64,000 nucleotides of DNA from Kaustia mangrovi (lineage in GTDB: Bacteria; Pseudomonadota; Alphaproteobacteria; Rhizobiales; Im1). Under the pieces are notes generated by a model. That model saw only the letters and a list, made by a program, of their open reading frames with translations. It did no database searches and had not been told where the DNA came from. How positions within the stretch are numbered: position 1 is the first letter of the stretch; each line of letters opens with the position of its first letter. Position numbers and translations under genes: made by a program. Positions 20,146 through 27,682 of this stretch are shown in pieces. The stretch covers positions 4,392,501-4,456,500 of the forward strand of contig NZ_CP058214.1 of assembly GCF_015482775.1 (NCBI RefSeq). Reading direction: 5' to 3'.

Positions 20146-20808
20146 ATGTCGAACGACCCGAAGGCGATCGCGGTCTGGGATCCGCTCGTGCGCGTGTTCC
20201 ACTGGACCGTCGCCATTGCGTTCTTCGTTGCCTATTTCACCGAGGGCGATCCTTTGATTGTCCATGTCTGGGCGGGCTACACGATCGGCACCCTCGTGGT
20301 GCTGCGCGTGATCTGGGGCTTTGTCGGGCCGAAGCATGCGCGCTTTTCCGATTTCGTCTTCGCGCCATGGACGGTCTGGTCCTATTTCGTGAGCCTCGTC
20401 ACCTTCAGGGCGAAGCGCTATGTGGGCCACAGTCCCGCCGGCGGGGCGATGGTGGTCGTGCTTCTGGCCGGCCTTGCCGCAACGGTCTGGGCGGGGCTGG
20501 AGACGCTCGCGGCGGAGGAGAATGCGGGCCCGCTAGCGGAGCTGTCTCTCGTTTCGTCCGCCAGCGCCGATCCCGCGCCGGCCTCGCAGTTCCGCGTGGC
20601 GAGCGAGGAAAGCCTGTCGGGCGAGAGCGGCGAGCGCGAGGAGGGGGATCGCGAAGGCGAGGAGAGCGCGTGGAAGGAAATCCACGAGGTGCTCGCCAAT
20701 CTGATGCTGTTCCTGGTTATCGCGCATCTGGCCGGCGTCGCCCTGGCGAGCGTCGTCCACAGGGAGAACCTGCCGCGCGCCATGGTCACAGGCCGGAAAC
20801 GGACATAG
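20146..20808 (+). CDS. Cytochrome b561 family protein with an acidic insertion
   Basis: A 220-residue four-helix, haem-binding membrane protein of the bacterial cytochrome b561 / Ni-Fe hydrogenase b-subunit type. Helix 1 has VWDPLVRVFHWTVA (haem ligand His about 19), helix 2 HVWAGYTIGTLVVLRVIWGFVG, and the last helix HEVLANLMLFLVIAHLAGV. Between helices 3 and 4 is an extra segment of about 60 residues rich in Ser, Glu and Arg (ESLSGESGEREEGDREG), probably disordered. ATG 20146 is chosen because AAAGG lies ten bases upstream; ATGs at 20089 and 20131 are in frame. Electron partner unknown. Confidence 0.8.
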   Translation: MSNDPKAIAVWDPLVRVFHWTVAIAFFVAYFTEGDPLIVHVWAGYTIGTLVVLRVIWGFVGPKHARFSDFVFAPWTVWSYFVSLVTFRAKRYVGHSPAGGAMVVVLLAGLAATVWAGLETLAAEENAGPLAELSLVSSASADPAPASQFRVASEESLSGESGEREEGDREGEESAWKEIHEVLANLMLFLVIAHLAGVALASVVHRENLPRAMVTGRKRT

Positions 20809-20834
20809 CGCGCCCGCGACATGTGGCAAGGCCG

Positions 20835-20865
20835 CGTCATGCCCGGGAGAAGTCCGGGCATGACG
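20835..20865. repeat. Palindromic extragenic repeat between convergent genes
   Basis: CGTCATGCCCGG (20835-20846) and CCGGGCATGACG (20854-20865) form a perfect 12-bp inverted repeat with a 7-base loop. It resembles the CGTCATGCCCGG-type extragenic palindromes common in Rhizobiales and relatives (from memory), and lies between the convergent b561 and bamE genes where it could also end transcription both ways. Confidence 0.7.
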
Positions 20866-20921
20866 AACGAGAACGGTCCCGGCGACAGCCGGTGGCGTCG
20901 CGTCCGGAACGCCGGTTGAGC

Positions 20922-21413
20922 CTAGAACGGGCCGGGGCCCATCGGGCCGGCGCCGGGGCCCTGTCCGCCCGGATCGAAGCGTCCGACATTGCGGAAGAGT
21001 TCCTGCAGGATCGACAGCTCCTTGCCGCGCGTCGGTGTCTCGCGGGTGTTGAAGTCGATGATGCGGCCGTCTTCGAGCCCGTAATTGGCGAAGCTCTGTA
21101 CCCGGTCGCTCTCGTCGAAGCGAATCGCGAAGATCTGCCGGTCGACGACCTCGGGCTTGAAGAAGGCCTCCTGCTCCACGACGCTGGAGATGTAGTAGAA
21201 GCTGTCGCCGTGATACTTGACCGTTGCGGTGGTCGAGGGAGAGCCCAGAAGCGCTTCCACCTCCGACTTGCTCATGCCGACCTGGACCTTCTGGAGGTCG
21301 TCGCCGCGGGGCAGATATCCGCGGTAATCGACAGTGGGGACGCAGCCTGCCAGCGCCGCGAGCGCCGCCAGACCCATTACGCCGTTCCGGAGCAGCGATC
21401 TCCGTGTCGTCAT
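20922..21413 (-). CDS. bamE: Outer membrane assembly lipoprotein BamE (SmpA/OmlA)
   Basis: A 163-residue lipoprotein of the Bam outer-membrane protein insertion complex. From ATG 21413 there is an Arg-rich n-region, a hydrophobic segment and the lipobox LAGC with Cys at about 24. The SmpA/OmlA domain shows LQKVQVGMSKSEVEALLGSPS and YYISSVVEQEAFFKPEVVDRQIFAIRFDE. A Gly/Pro-rich tail ends the protein. It is divergent from the bc1 chaperone gene, with about 150 bp between them to hold both promoters. Confidence 0.9.
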   Translation of the reverse strand: MTTRRSLLRNGVMGLAALAALAGCVPTVDYRGYLPRGDDLQKVQVGMSKSEVEALLGSPSTTATVKYHGDSFYYISSVVEQEAFFKPEVVDRQIFAIRFDESDRVQSFANYGLEDGRIIDFNTRETPTRGKELSILQELFRNVGRFDPGGQGPGAGPMGPGPF

Positions 21414-21560
21414 TTGCGTGTTCGCCACGACCCTGATCTCTTTGACTTGAAGCGTGAACCGCCCGATCTTATCCGCTCGCCCCGTCACCGAGGTATCGTG
21501 GACGGGTGTGCTTGGCAAGCCCCGTTGCACGTTGCGCCACAAAAGTGAGTCGTTGGAGTC

Positions 21561-22136
21561 ATGATTTTCAGCCGTCTGTTCTCTCGCTCCGAGCCTGAAT
21601 CCGCTGCCCGGACGCTCTATGCCGGTATTGTGGCGCAGGCACGGCAGCCGGCCCTCTATGTACAAGGCGGCGTCGCTGATACGCTGGAGGGGCGCTTCGA
21701 GCTGGTGGTCTTGCATGCCGCCCTCGTAATGCGCAGGCTGAGGGGGGAAGCGCAGGAAGGCCAGGACCTTGCCCAGGGCGTGTTCGACACCATGTTTGTC
21801 GATATGGACCACTCCCTGCGCGAGATCGGCGTGGGCGACCTGTCGGTGGGCAAGAAGGTCCGGTCCATGGCGGAAGCTTTCTATGGCCGCGCACGTGTCT
21901 ATGACGAGGCGTTGAACGCGCAGGGCGACGACCGCGCGCGACTGCTCGCCGGGGCGCTGGCGCGCAACGTCTTCCGGGCGGAAACGCCGGACGCGCAGGC
22001 CCGCGCGCTGGCCTGCTACGTGCTGGCCACAGACCGCCGGCTCGCGGAGATGCCGGGCGATGCGCTGCTGGCCGGGCGCGCCGAGTTTCCGGCCCTGCCG
22101 GACGCGCTGGAGACGACCGATGGAACGGAGGACTGA
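21561..22136 (+). CDS. Ubiquinol-cytochrome c chaperone (CBP3 family)
   Basis: A 191-residue protein with the CBP3/UQCC1 pattern: ARTLYAGIVAQARQPALY, DTLEGRFELVVLHAALVMRRL, then FDTMFVDMDHSLREIGVGDLSVGKKVRSMAEAFYGR. Members help assemble cytochrome b of the bc1 complex. The next gene starts one base after the stop, so the two are an operon; this chaperone-DUF177 pairing is common in alphaproteobacteria. Confidence 0.92.
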   Translation: MIFSRLFSRSEPESAARTLYAGIVAQARQPALYVQGGVADTLEGRFELVVLHAALVMRRLRGEAQEGQDLAQGVFDTMFVDMDHSLREIGVGDLSVGKKVRSMAEAFYGRARVYDEALNAQGDDRARLLAGALARNVFRAETPDAQARALACYVLATDRRLAEMPGDALLAGRAEFPALPDALETTDGTED

Positions 22137-22137
22137 G

Positions 22138-22713
22138 ATGCCCGGGACGCAGACAGTGGAGTTCAGCCGGCCGCTGAGCGTCGAGGAGGTGCCTGTCGAG
22201 GGACAGGAGGTGGCGCTCGAGGCCGACGAGGAGGAGCGCGCCGCGCTTGCCGGACGCCTTGGCCTCGACGGGCTGAAGAGCCTGACCGCATATCTGAAGG
22301 TCGATGGCTGGCAGTCGGGGGGCTTGCATGTCTCCGGCAGCCTGGCGGCGGAGGCGGAGCAGACCTGTGTGGTCACGCTCGACCCGGTCGAGCGGCGCTA
22401 TGAGGAGACTGTGGAGCGCTACTATCTGCCGGCCGGCAGCCTCGTGGAGGAGGATGGCGAGGAGGCCGTCGTCGATGCGGAAAGCGGCGAGGAGCCGGAC
22501 GTGATCGCGGGCGGCCATATCGACCTCGGCGAGCTGGTGGCGGAGACGCTGGCGCTCGTCATCGATCCCTATCCCCGCAAGCCCGGCGCGAGCGTTGCGG
22601 AGATCTATCCGGATCTGGCCGGGGCCGACGGCGAGGACACCGGGAAGAAGAACCCCTTCGCCGTTCTGGAACGCCTGAAGAAGGAGATGCCCTCTGGCGG
22701 AGCGAAGGAGTGA
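22138..22713 (+). CDS. DUF177 (YceD) family protein
   Basis: A 191-residue acidic protein starting at ATG 22138 after GGAGGACTGAG. It has the YceD core: LDGLKSLTAYLKVDGW, HVSGSLAAEAEQTCVVTLDPVERRYEETVERYYLP, GGHIDLGELVAETLALVIDPYPRKPG and a C-terminal KKNPFAVLERLKKEM. Family members are linked to large-ribosomal-subunit RNA accumulation and are usually followed by rpmF or plsX. Here the gene is followed directly by the phage junction, so its normal downstream partner has been displaced. Confidence 0.9.
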   Translation: MPGTQTVEFSRPLSVEEVPVEGQEVALEADEEERAALAGRLGLDGLKSLTAYLKVDGWQSGGLHVSGSLAAEAEQTCVVTLDPVERRYEETVERYYLPAGSLVEEDGEEAVVDAESGEEPDVIAGGHIDLGELVAETLALVIDPYPRKPGASVAEIYPDLAGADGEDTGKKNPFAVLERLKKEMPSGGAKE

Positions 22714-23019
22714 GACCGGACCGGTGCGCGGTCATGGCCATGCCGGCGCGAGGCAGGCGGAAACAGTTTCCTGTTGTTTCGACTAGCCTGAAAATCCCAA
22801 TGAAATCAACGCGCGGTTACGTTGACAAGGAACCAGTGTAGCACTGATGTAGTCCCGGCGGAAGCTCGCCTAGCCCGCTAAGCCATTCCCGCCACGGTCG
22901 GTGGGAGGTAATAAGTAATGGAACCTAGCAATATAGCCCGGATTGTCTTCCGGTCTGGCGTTCATTGTAACCTCCATTGTTACGCACTTATATTTTTTGT
23001 ACAGTTACACTAGGGCTTG
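22714..23019. other. Host-prophage junction (candidate left attachment region)
   Basis: About 300 bp without a gene, in which composition changes from GC-rich chromosome to the lower-GC phage. Host-like sequence ends near 22770. A palindrome CAGTG-TAG-CACTG sits at 22834-22846, just after TTGACA at 22822-22827. Repeated GTTAC motifs begin at about 22814. No tRNA or tmRNA 3' end was recognised on either strand, so the att core cannot be placed without the right-hand junction. Confidence 0.6.
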
Positions 23020-23026
23020 TTACGCA
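22977..23026. repeat. Direct repeats TTGTTACGCA at the phage left end
   Basis: TTGTTACGCA occurs at 22977-22986 and 23017-23026, exactly 40 bp apart, with a related CAGTTACAC at 23002-23010 and an inverted GTAAC at 22967-22971. The right copy includes the stop codon of the last phage gene. Spacing of about four helical turns and position beside the junction suggest integrase arm-type sites or repressor operators. Confidence 0.5.
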
Positions 23027-23349
23027 ACCCCAAACCACGTCAGTTCATGCGGATCGTATTTCCGCCAGTACACCTGTAGGAAGCCCTTACGCCAAGGCGC
23101 ACGCCTAAGCGAAAGGCGCTCCATACCGATCAGCTTGCGCAGCACTAGGAGCATGATGGTCATCCACAGACCGGATGCAGCCGCAGCCACCACGCCTGAA
23201 AACGTCCCTGCGAATAGAAATACAAGGATCGCTGTAAAAGACACGTCAACCACTGCTGCGTAGCCTAGCCACCGGCGTAGGTTAAGCCTCGCCAGCGTGA
23301 TCAGTGCAGTAATCGACACAATGAGCCCGGCTAGCATCAGTGAAAACAT
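23020..23349 (-). CDS. Phage membrane protein, unknown function
   Basis: A 109-residue protein starting at ATG 23349 behind GGAGACACGTC. It has about three hydrophobic segments (MLAGLIVSITALITLARL, LGYAAVVDVSFTAILVFLFAGTF, VVAAAASGLWMTIMLLVL) followed by a basic cytoplasmic tail (RRAPWRKGFLQVYWRKYDPHEL). It is the last phage gene before the host junction, in the presumed early region. I do not recognise the family. Confidence 0.75.
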   Translation of the reverse strand: MFSLMLAGLIVSITALITLARLNLRRWLGYAAVVDVSFTAILVFLFAGTFSGVVAAAASGLWMTIMLLVLRKLIGMERLSLRRAPWRKGFLQVYWRKYDPHELTWFGVA

Positions 23350-23363
23350 GACGTGTCTCCGTA

Positions 23364-23546
23364 TTACAGGCCGTCCTTTCCCCGGTAGGTAAAACCGCAC
23401 TCGTCTAGTGCAGCTTTACCCAGAAGCACGAATACCGGCGTTAGGGCGGCAAGGACCGTGGCGGTAATCCAGTTATGTACGAACATGTACCAAAAGGATA
23501 CCACCATGAACGCGCTTATTGCGCGCAGTACCCATTTTTCAGACAT
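23364..23546 (-). CDS. Small phage membrane protein
   Basis: Sixty residues with one or two hydrophobic helices (ISAFMVVSFWYMFVHNWITATVLAALTPVFVLLG) and a charged C-terminus. It overlaps the upstream small membrane ORF by eight bases and is followed by another membrane gene, giving three short membrane proteins in a row. Function unknown. Confidence 0.65.
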   Translation of the reverse strand: MSEKWVLRAISAFMVVSFWYMFVHNWITATVLAALTPVFVLLGKAALDECGFTYRGKDGL

Positions 23547-23703
23547 TCTTCCTCGTAATCAGGTACGTACCCAAGCCGAACGTGGCCAGAAGCCAGAACA
23601 GCGCGGGCATAATCAGTGTGAGAAAAAGGGCGGTGAACACGCCCAGCCCGCACAGAACGTACCAGAAGCAGAAGACGAGAAAAAGCAGGATTGCGCTAAT
23701 CAT
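23539..23703 (-). CDS. 54-residue phage membrane protein
   Basis: Reading the minus strand from ATG 23703 gives MISAILLFLVFCFWYVLCGL and onwards to GTYLITRKNV, then TGA at 23541-23539. A good site (CGGAGAT) lies upstream, as for its neighbours, and it overlaps the next gene by eight bases. It is almost entirely hydrophobic (two helices). Short length is its only weakness. Function unknown. Confidence 0.6.
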   Translation of the reverse strand: MISAILLFLVFCFWYVLCGLGVFTALFLTLIMPALFWLLATFGLGTYLITRKNV

Positions 23704-23726
23704 GGGTCGTATCTCCGGGTAACAGG

Positions 23727-23936
23727 TTACGCTGCGAGGCGGGCAGGCTTGCGGTGACGGCTCGGCTTCCGGTTATCCTTGGGGAAGTACCCGGCGCTAT
23801 AGAGCGCACGGCGGATCACGCCGGAAACGTACGCAAGCTTCTTCTCGCGTTTTAACTGGTCACGGTCGAAGGTAACGCCGTCCACGGTGATATCGTTGTG
23901 CTGCGCGCCAAAGCGAATGGTAACATTGGGTTTCAT
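23727..23936 (-). CDS. Small basic phage protein
   Basis: Sixty-nine residues from ATG 23936, preceded by GGAGATACGACC. Sequence begins MKPNVTIRFGAQHND and ends with the very basic DNRKPSRHRKPARLAA, which may bind nucleic acid. In-frame sequence upstream to 24095 overlaps the next gene in another frame and is not used. Unknown family. Confidence 0.6.
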   Translation of the reverse strand: MKPNVTIRFGAQHNDITVDGVTFDRDQLKREKKLAYVSGVIRRALYSAGYFPKDNRKPSRHRKPARLAA

Positions 23937-23947
23937 GGTCGTATCTC

Positions 23948-24172
23948 CTACCAGTCGTGATCGTGTTCGGTTCCGAGAGGCATCACGCAAACAGCGTGTA
24001 CCCGCCCATTCCGATACAGCGGTTGTCCGCATACGCGGTCGTCTAGGCATTCCTCTATGCAGATAGCCACGTATGTTCCGTAGCATGGCCCGCATACTCC
24101 GGCATGAGTAGAGCGCACTTCCTGTGGTCGCTCACCGCACGATTCGCACCAAAGAGTTTCTTCGGGTGTCAC
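23948..24172 (-). CDS. Small zinc-ribbon-like phage protein
   Basis: Seventy-four residues with two CxxC pairs (WCESCGERP and VCGPCYG, Cys 9, 12, 27, 30), consistent with a zinc ribbon, then a further Cys-containing half ending in GTEHDHDW. Its ATG overlaps the stop of the preceding gene (ATGA), so it is translated in a coupled early operon. Such small zinc proteins in T7-like early regions often target host factors, but nothing here proves that. Confidence 0.65.
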   Translation of the reverse strand: MTPEETLWCESCGERPQEVRSTHAGVCGPCYGTYVAICIEECLDDRVCGQPLYRNGRVHAVCVMPLGTEHDHDW

Positions 24173-24510
24173 GAGCCCTCCGTAGCTTTGCGGAGAATGT
24201 CCCCAAGGGTGCAGCTTTCGTCACGTTCAGCACGATCCCGGCGTCGTGCAAGTTCGTTGCGCGTTGCCCAATACTTAGTAGCGGCATGGGGAACGAAAGA
24301 TTTCCAATCGTTATGTGCGGCAAGGTGCTGGATAGCATCCTTATACGAGCCGAGACTTGCGCCCGGAATAACGCGACGAAGGTACTTGATCGCGTCAATA
24401 GGTCCGAACGCAATCCACCGTGCTTTCAGGGTATCCATGGTTTCCACGTCAAGGCCCGCGCGCCAAACGGTTTCCGTCTTAGTCAGATGAATGGTGTTGC
24501 CCGTGTTCAT
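24169..24510 (-). CDS. Hypothetical early phage protein
   Basis: A 113-residue protein (MNTGNTIHLTKTETVWRAGL) rich in Arg and Ala, with a predicted helical middle (IDAIKYLRRVIPGASLGSYK) and a basic stretch ATRNELARRRDRAERDE. It overlaps both neighbours by four bases. I do not recognise it. Confidence 0.65.
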   Translation of the reverse strand: MNTGNTIHLTKTETVWRAGLDVETMDTLKARWIAFGPIDAIKYLRRVIPGASLGSYKDAIQHLAAHNDWKSFVPHAATKYWATRNELARRRDRAERDESCTLGDILRKATEGS

Positions 24511-24761
24511 TTTCCGAGTTCCCTCATGATGCGCTTAAGCGCTGTGTCAATGTGCGTGTCGTCTGCATAGCCGTAGATGTGTTCGCATATCCAAGGCGAC
24601 AGTCCAGCGTAATAGGACATATCCCACCTAAGACGCTTCGCTACGTCTATTGACTTTCCTTCATGGACGATAAATGCCCGATGAGATGATACCTTGTCCG
24701 CATCATAGATTCGTTCGATAGCCTGTTTCATGTGCGCATAGTGTTCAGGCCGTATCTTCAT
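24507..24761 (-). CDS. Hypothetical T7-like early protein
   Basis: Eighty-four residues from ATG 24761 (MKIRPEHYAHMKQAIERIYD); a GTG at 24785 would add eight. The segment AKRLRWDMSYYAG through YADDTHIDTALKRIMREL resembles, from memory, a small protein of unknown function found in many T7-like phages. Overlaps its downstream neighbour by four bases. Confidence 0.65.
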   Translation of the reverse strand: MKIRPEHYAHMKQAIERIYDADKVSSHRAFIVHEGKSIDVAKRLRWDMSYYAGLSPWICEHIYGYADDTHIDTALKRIMRELGK

Positions 24762-24766
24762 GGCGC

Positions 24767-24964
24767 TCACCCGTCGTCTTGCCACGATAGGACGGCTGAC
24801 AGGTTAGATGCGGCCTTAGTAAGCGTTTCCCACTCACTAAGCGTAAGCATGTTGTTATCCGCGCCAATGCGTGCACTGCTGTTCAGAAAGTCCACGATCT
24901 GGCGCATGGATGCTGTATGAAGCGTGTTAGCCGTTTCCACGGCAAAGCTGGACGGCCTCCCCAT
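24767..24964 (-). CDS. Small hypothetical phage protein
   Basis: Sixty-five residues (MGRPSSFAVETANTLHTASM), mostly helical, with no recognisable motif. It ends six bases before the ATG at 24761 of the next gene and follows a hairpin at 25006-25036, so it seems part of the same early operon. Confidence 0.5.
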   Translation of the reverse strand: MGRPSSFAVETANTLHTASMRQIVDFLNSSARIGADNNMLTLSEWETLTKAASNLSAVLSWQDDG

Positions 24965-25005
24965 AGGATACCCTCTAATTTAGTGGTTGCATTAAGCGCA
25001 CACAG

Positions 25006-25036
25006 GGACAGCGCGCCTGTACTAGGTACGCTGTCC
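25006..25036. other. Intergenic hairpin in the early region
   Basis: GGACAGCG (25006-25013) and CGCTGTCC (25029-25036) form a perfect 8-bp stem with a 15-base loop in the 97-bp gap between two minus-strand genes. There is no T-run, so an RNase III-type processing site or an mRNA stabiliser is as likely as a terminator. Confidence 0.5.
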
Positions 25037-25061
25037 GAATTTGCACTTAGGTATGCGGGTC

Positions 25062-25637
25062 TTACTGCACGGTCGTCGTAGCCGGAGCGTTGGCCTGCTT
25101 TGCGGCTGTCAGCGTGTTGATAAGCGCGCTGTGGTCGCGGTCGGTTTTTTCCGCGTCGGTGTTGAGCCGCTTGATAAGGCTATCCAGCGCCTCTACCGGA
25201 TTGAGCGGGACATACGGCTTCTCGGGCGAGAACTCCCAAAACGGCTTGTCCATGGCTGCGGTGAGCTTCACCTTGCCCTTGGTCGCGCCCTTCTTAGTGT
25301 AGACAGGCTTGTTGTCCTTGAACGTGACCGGGCCGAACGCCATGAACCAATCCCGGAGCGCATTCGTCCGGTAGCTCTTGGGCAGGGCGACGAACAGGGC
25401 CTGCACCATGCGCACGTCCTTGTGCTTTTCGAGATGCTGCAACACGCTGCACGCCGCGATGTGCACGGAGCGCTGCAAGCTTGCGCCGCGATCACGGATA
25501 GACTTGAAGGCGCGCTTGAAGCCGTCTTCCGTCGTAAGCAACTCGCTTGGCGCGATGGGCTTCATGGGCTTCATGGGCTTGGCGGCCTTGGTGATATCCT
25601 TGTCCGCCGTCTTGGTCGCTTTGGTTTTGCTAGCCAT
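25062..25637 (-). CDS. Hypothetical T7-like early protein with Lys-rich N-terminus
   Basis: A 191-residue protein from ATG 25637 behind GGAGAATGTGACC. It has a Lys/Ala-rich low-complexity start (ASKTKATKTADKDITKAAK), then a folded part: KSIRDRGASLQRSVHIAACS, VLQHLEKHKDVRMVQALFVALPKSYRTNALRDWFM, and KPFWEFSPEKPYVPLNP. Proteins with this LQxxxHxxAxxxLxHxEKHxD pattern recur in T7-like phages as unnamed early genes (memory, not a search). No enzymatic motif seen. Confidence 0.75.
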   Translation of the reverse strand: MASKTKATKTADKDITKAAKPMKPMKPIAPSELLTTEDGFKRAFKSIRDRGASLQRSVHIAACSVLQHLEKHKDVRMVQALFVALPKSYRTNALRDWFMAFGPVTFKDNKPVYTKKGATKGKVKLTAAMDKPFWEFSPEKPYVPLNPVEALDSLIKRLNTDAEKTDRDHSALINTLTAAKQANAPATTTVQ

Positions 25638-25685
25638 GGTCACATTCTCCGTTTGCACTCGTAGGATTGAGGAAGTCGGCCCGTA

Positions 25686-25898
25686 TTACGCGGCGAGCCG
25701 TTCCGCTTCCCGACGCATACGAGCGCCAGTAATGACCGCGTCTTCAAGATCGTCCGTGAAGTACGCGCAATCCTTGGCCTTGCGACCCGTCCATTCGTTA
25801 AGCGTCACGCGCCATTCGCTGTCATAGCCGGTACGCTTGATGCGGACACGATTAACAGCGCAACGCTGCATCGCTTCCCGTACAGTCATGTTAAACAT
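25686..25898 (-). CDS. Small hypothetical early phage protein
   Basis: Seventy residues (MFNMTVREAMQRCAVNRVRI) with a good GGAGATACCGGC site before the ATG. It is the first gene downstream of the long non-coding region and so probably the first gene of an early transcript. Mixed alpha/beta composition, no known motif. Confidence 0.65.
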   Translation of the reverse strand: MFNMTVREAMQRCAVNRVRIKRTGYDSEWRVTLNEWTGRKAKDCAYFTDDLEDAVITGARMRREAERLAA

Positions 25899-25922
25899 GC
25901 CGGTATCTCCGATAATCGCTGT

Positions 25923-25976
25923 GGGTTACAGAAAGGCGCACTTGTGGCGTTCACGGCATGCGCCCTTGTGTAACCC
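25923..25976. other. Nested hairpin upstream of the first early gene
   Basis: GGGTTACA (25923-25930) pairs with TGTAACCC (25969-25976), and inside it GGCGCA (25935-25940) pairs with TGCGCC (25959-25964). It ends 25 bp before the ATG of the gene starting at 25898, so on the minus strand it would form in the 5' leader of that transcript. Confidence 0.6.
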
Positions 25977-26798
25977 GCTAGACACGCCGTAGCATGCCTA
26001 GCAGGCGATTACACAGTGTTGATAGTAGCCTGCCAGCATTATCTGTTAGCCCGCTTGCTTACGTATCCGGTTCACAGAAAGACTAGCCAAAACAATGTTG
26101 CCGCTAGTCCGTGTTCTGTGTCGTAATACGCTCCGCGCGCTGCACAAACACTATCGTCTTACAGAGCATTGGGCCTGCACCGTAGACCGGCTTTGGTGGA
26201 TATCTATTATCGCCAGAAAGCCGGCTCTAGGCGGGTTCCATCTTGCACGCTACAGCCGATTAAGGCGGCCTAGTTGTAAGCTAGGCTTGCGTGATAGAAC
26301 GGCTCGCCACCGTCCGAAACTCTGTAGTTTCCTCGTAGGCCGCACCGTTGCCGTGCATGGGATAGCAACTCGCTATCCGGTTAGGCCATGAAAGGGTATC
26401 AGCTAGGAACCTGACACTGTCCCCGGATTTAGTCCCGGACCTATCCCCGCCCCGGTTTCCGTCGCCGTCTGTGGCGTCGGTCCGTTGCCGTTGATGACTC
26501 TCTTAGAGCATGGATACGGATATTCCGTCAAACGCTAATTCGTAGATTGATCCGTATTTAATCCCGTATTGTGGTTAAGCTATTGATTTGTAAGGAAAAG
26601 AAATTTTGAGAAATTATATCTGTAGGACGATATATGGCGGATATAGCCCGCATGGCGAGCTAAGAATGTGCTCAAACCGTACGTTATCGGTGGTGATTTG
26701 CACGCACTAGATAGACCGGTAGCCCATAGCCTAGTGCTACCTGGTATGTTTGTAATTCCGTACATTCGTTCTGTAGATAGAACGTCAACGGTCTATAG

Positions 26799-26960
26799 GT
26801 ATCTAGTTAGTATCTATGTATGTATCTATATTAATTCATAGCTGTATTATCTTCTGTTCATTCCTAGATAGTTAGTAGGTATCTATTAGTATATATTTAT
26901 AGTATATCTTATCAGTATATAGTTGGTATCTATATTAGTAGTCTTTTAATACAGATACGT
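26799..26960. repeat. AT-rich GTATCTA repeat block (candidate origin)
   Basis: Five exact GTATCTA copies start at 26799, 26810, 26822, 26879 and 26926 within a very AT-rich stretch. The block lies directly downstream (minus direction) of the promoter-like element at 27011-27030 and shares ACGTATCTGT and AAAAGA-type text with the AT-rich block at 53.1-53.25 kb, which also follows a promoter copy. T7 primary origins are AT-rich segments just after phage promoters, hence the suggestion. Confidence 0.45.
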
Positions 26961-27010
26961 GAGAATGCCTTAATTCGGCCTAGATATAGCTAGAAAGGTA
27001 GCTAGAGCTT

Positions 27011-27030
27011 ATTGTCCTAATAGGCGGGAA
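27011..27030 (-). promoter_or_regulatory. Phage RNA polymerase promoter-like element, copy 1
   Basis: Minus strand reads TTCCCGCCTATTAGGACAAT, matching the five-copy consensus. It is the only copy outside a coding block, pointing toward the AT-rich repeats and the early genes. Proposed start is at the GG of CTATTAGG by analogy with T7 CTATAGGG. Confidence 0.6.
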
Positions 27031-27342
27031 TAGAGCTAGTCAGACCAATTCCAGCTAACAGCTAGATCAATTACAAGGATACATACTAGGTTAGATACTG
27101 GGTATGTTATCCAAGGTATATACAAGTCGGTGCTAGATACATAGCGCATGAATGAAATTGAACAAGATACAGATATCCGCTCTTATTCTTAGCTACACAG
27201 ATAGCTTGCAATATCCGGATGGATACTAGAGTAAGAGCTAGGATATATACGATCTAACGACACAGTGACCGTACTTATAAAGACACAAGGGTATACCGGC
27301 CCTTATACCGGTATCGATACAAAGTTGCATACAATGATCGAT

Positions 27343-27402
27343 GCAAGTTTCTCTATGGCTATATCCCAAGGCCCGCATGCAGGCCCTATGGGGGAAACTT
27401 GC
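27343..27402. repeat. Long inverted repeat in the non-coding region
   Basis: GCAAGTTTC (27343-27351) and GAAACTTGC (27394-27402) enclose a smaller GGCC-cgcatgca-GGCC hairpin around 27370-27385. TTGCAT and ATGCAA at 27324-27346 form a further small repeat at its edge. The whole could be a structured RNA or a recognition site for processing or packaging. Confidence 0.45.
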
Positions 27403-27630
27403 GCGAGCTGTGTATTGGATACCCGCACGAAAAACTGCACCATATTTGAAATCTGACCTGTATTATATCTGCATTATAGACAGTATGTAATCCGTTCTGA
27501 TATGTGCAGGTAATGCTTGATGCGCATGTCAGATTGGTATAAGGTCCATTCTCATACAGCGCCTGATCTCGATCTCTGGACACAGGGACGTATCTTGGGC
27601 GCACACCGGGGCTTATAGCTCCCGGTATCT

Positions 27631-27682
27631 GGCTCAGGGAGCTAGGGAAGGCTGTTCTGCCAGCACCGACCCTCCCTGAGCC
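27631..27682. repeat. Perfect 11-bp inverted repeat
   Basis: GGCTCAGGGAG (27631-27641) and CTCCCTGAGCC (27672-27682) with a 30-base loop, followed on the plus strand by TTTT. A second hairpin, ACCGGG to CCCGGT around 27605-27626, adjoins it. They lie about 110 bp past the last late gene and may mark the end of late transcription or the packaging end. Confidence 0.5.

Noticed and set aside
22714-23019. tRNA or tmRNA gene as the phage attachment site
   Set aside because: No GGTTCRANTCC T-arm with a matching acceptor stem was found on either strand. GC hairpins near 22870-22905 do not fold as a tRNA.
26095-26391. 98-residue plus-strand ORF in the phage non-coding region
   Set aside because: No ribosome binding site, wrong strand for the phage, and Arg/Leu-rich sequence without any family resemblance; treated as chance.
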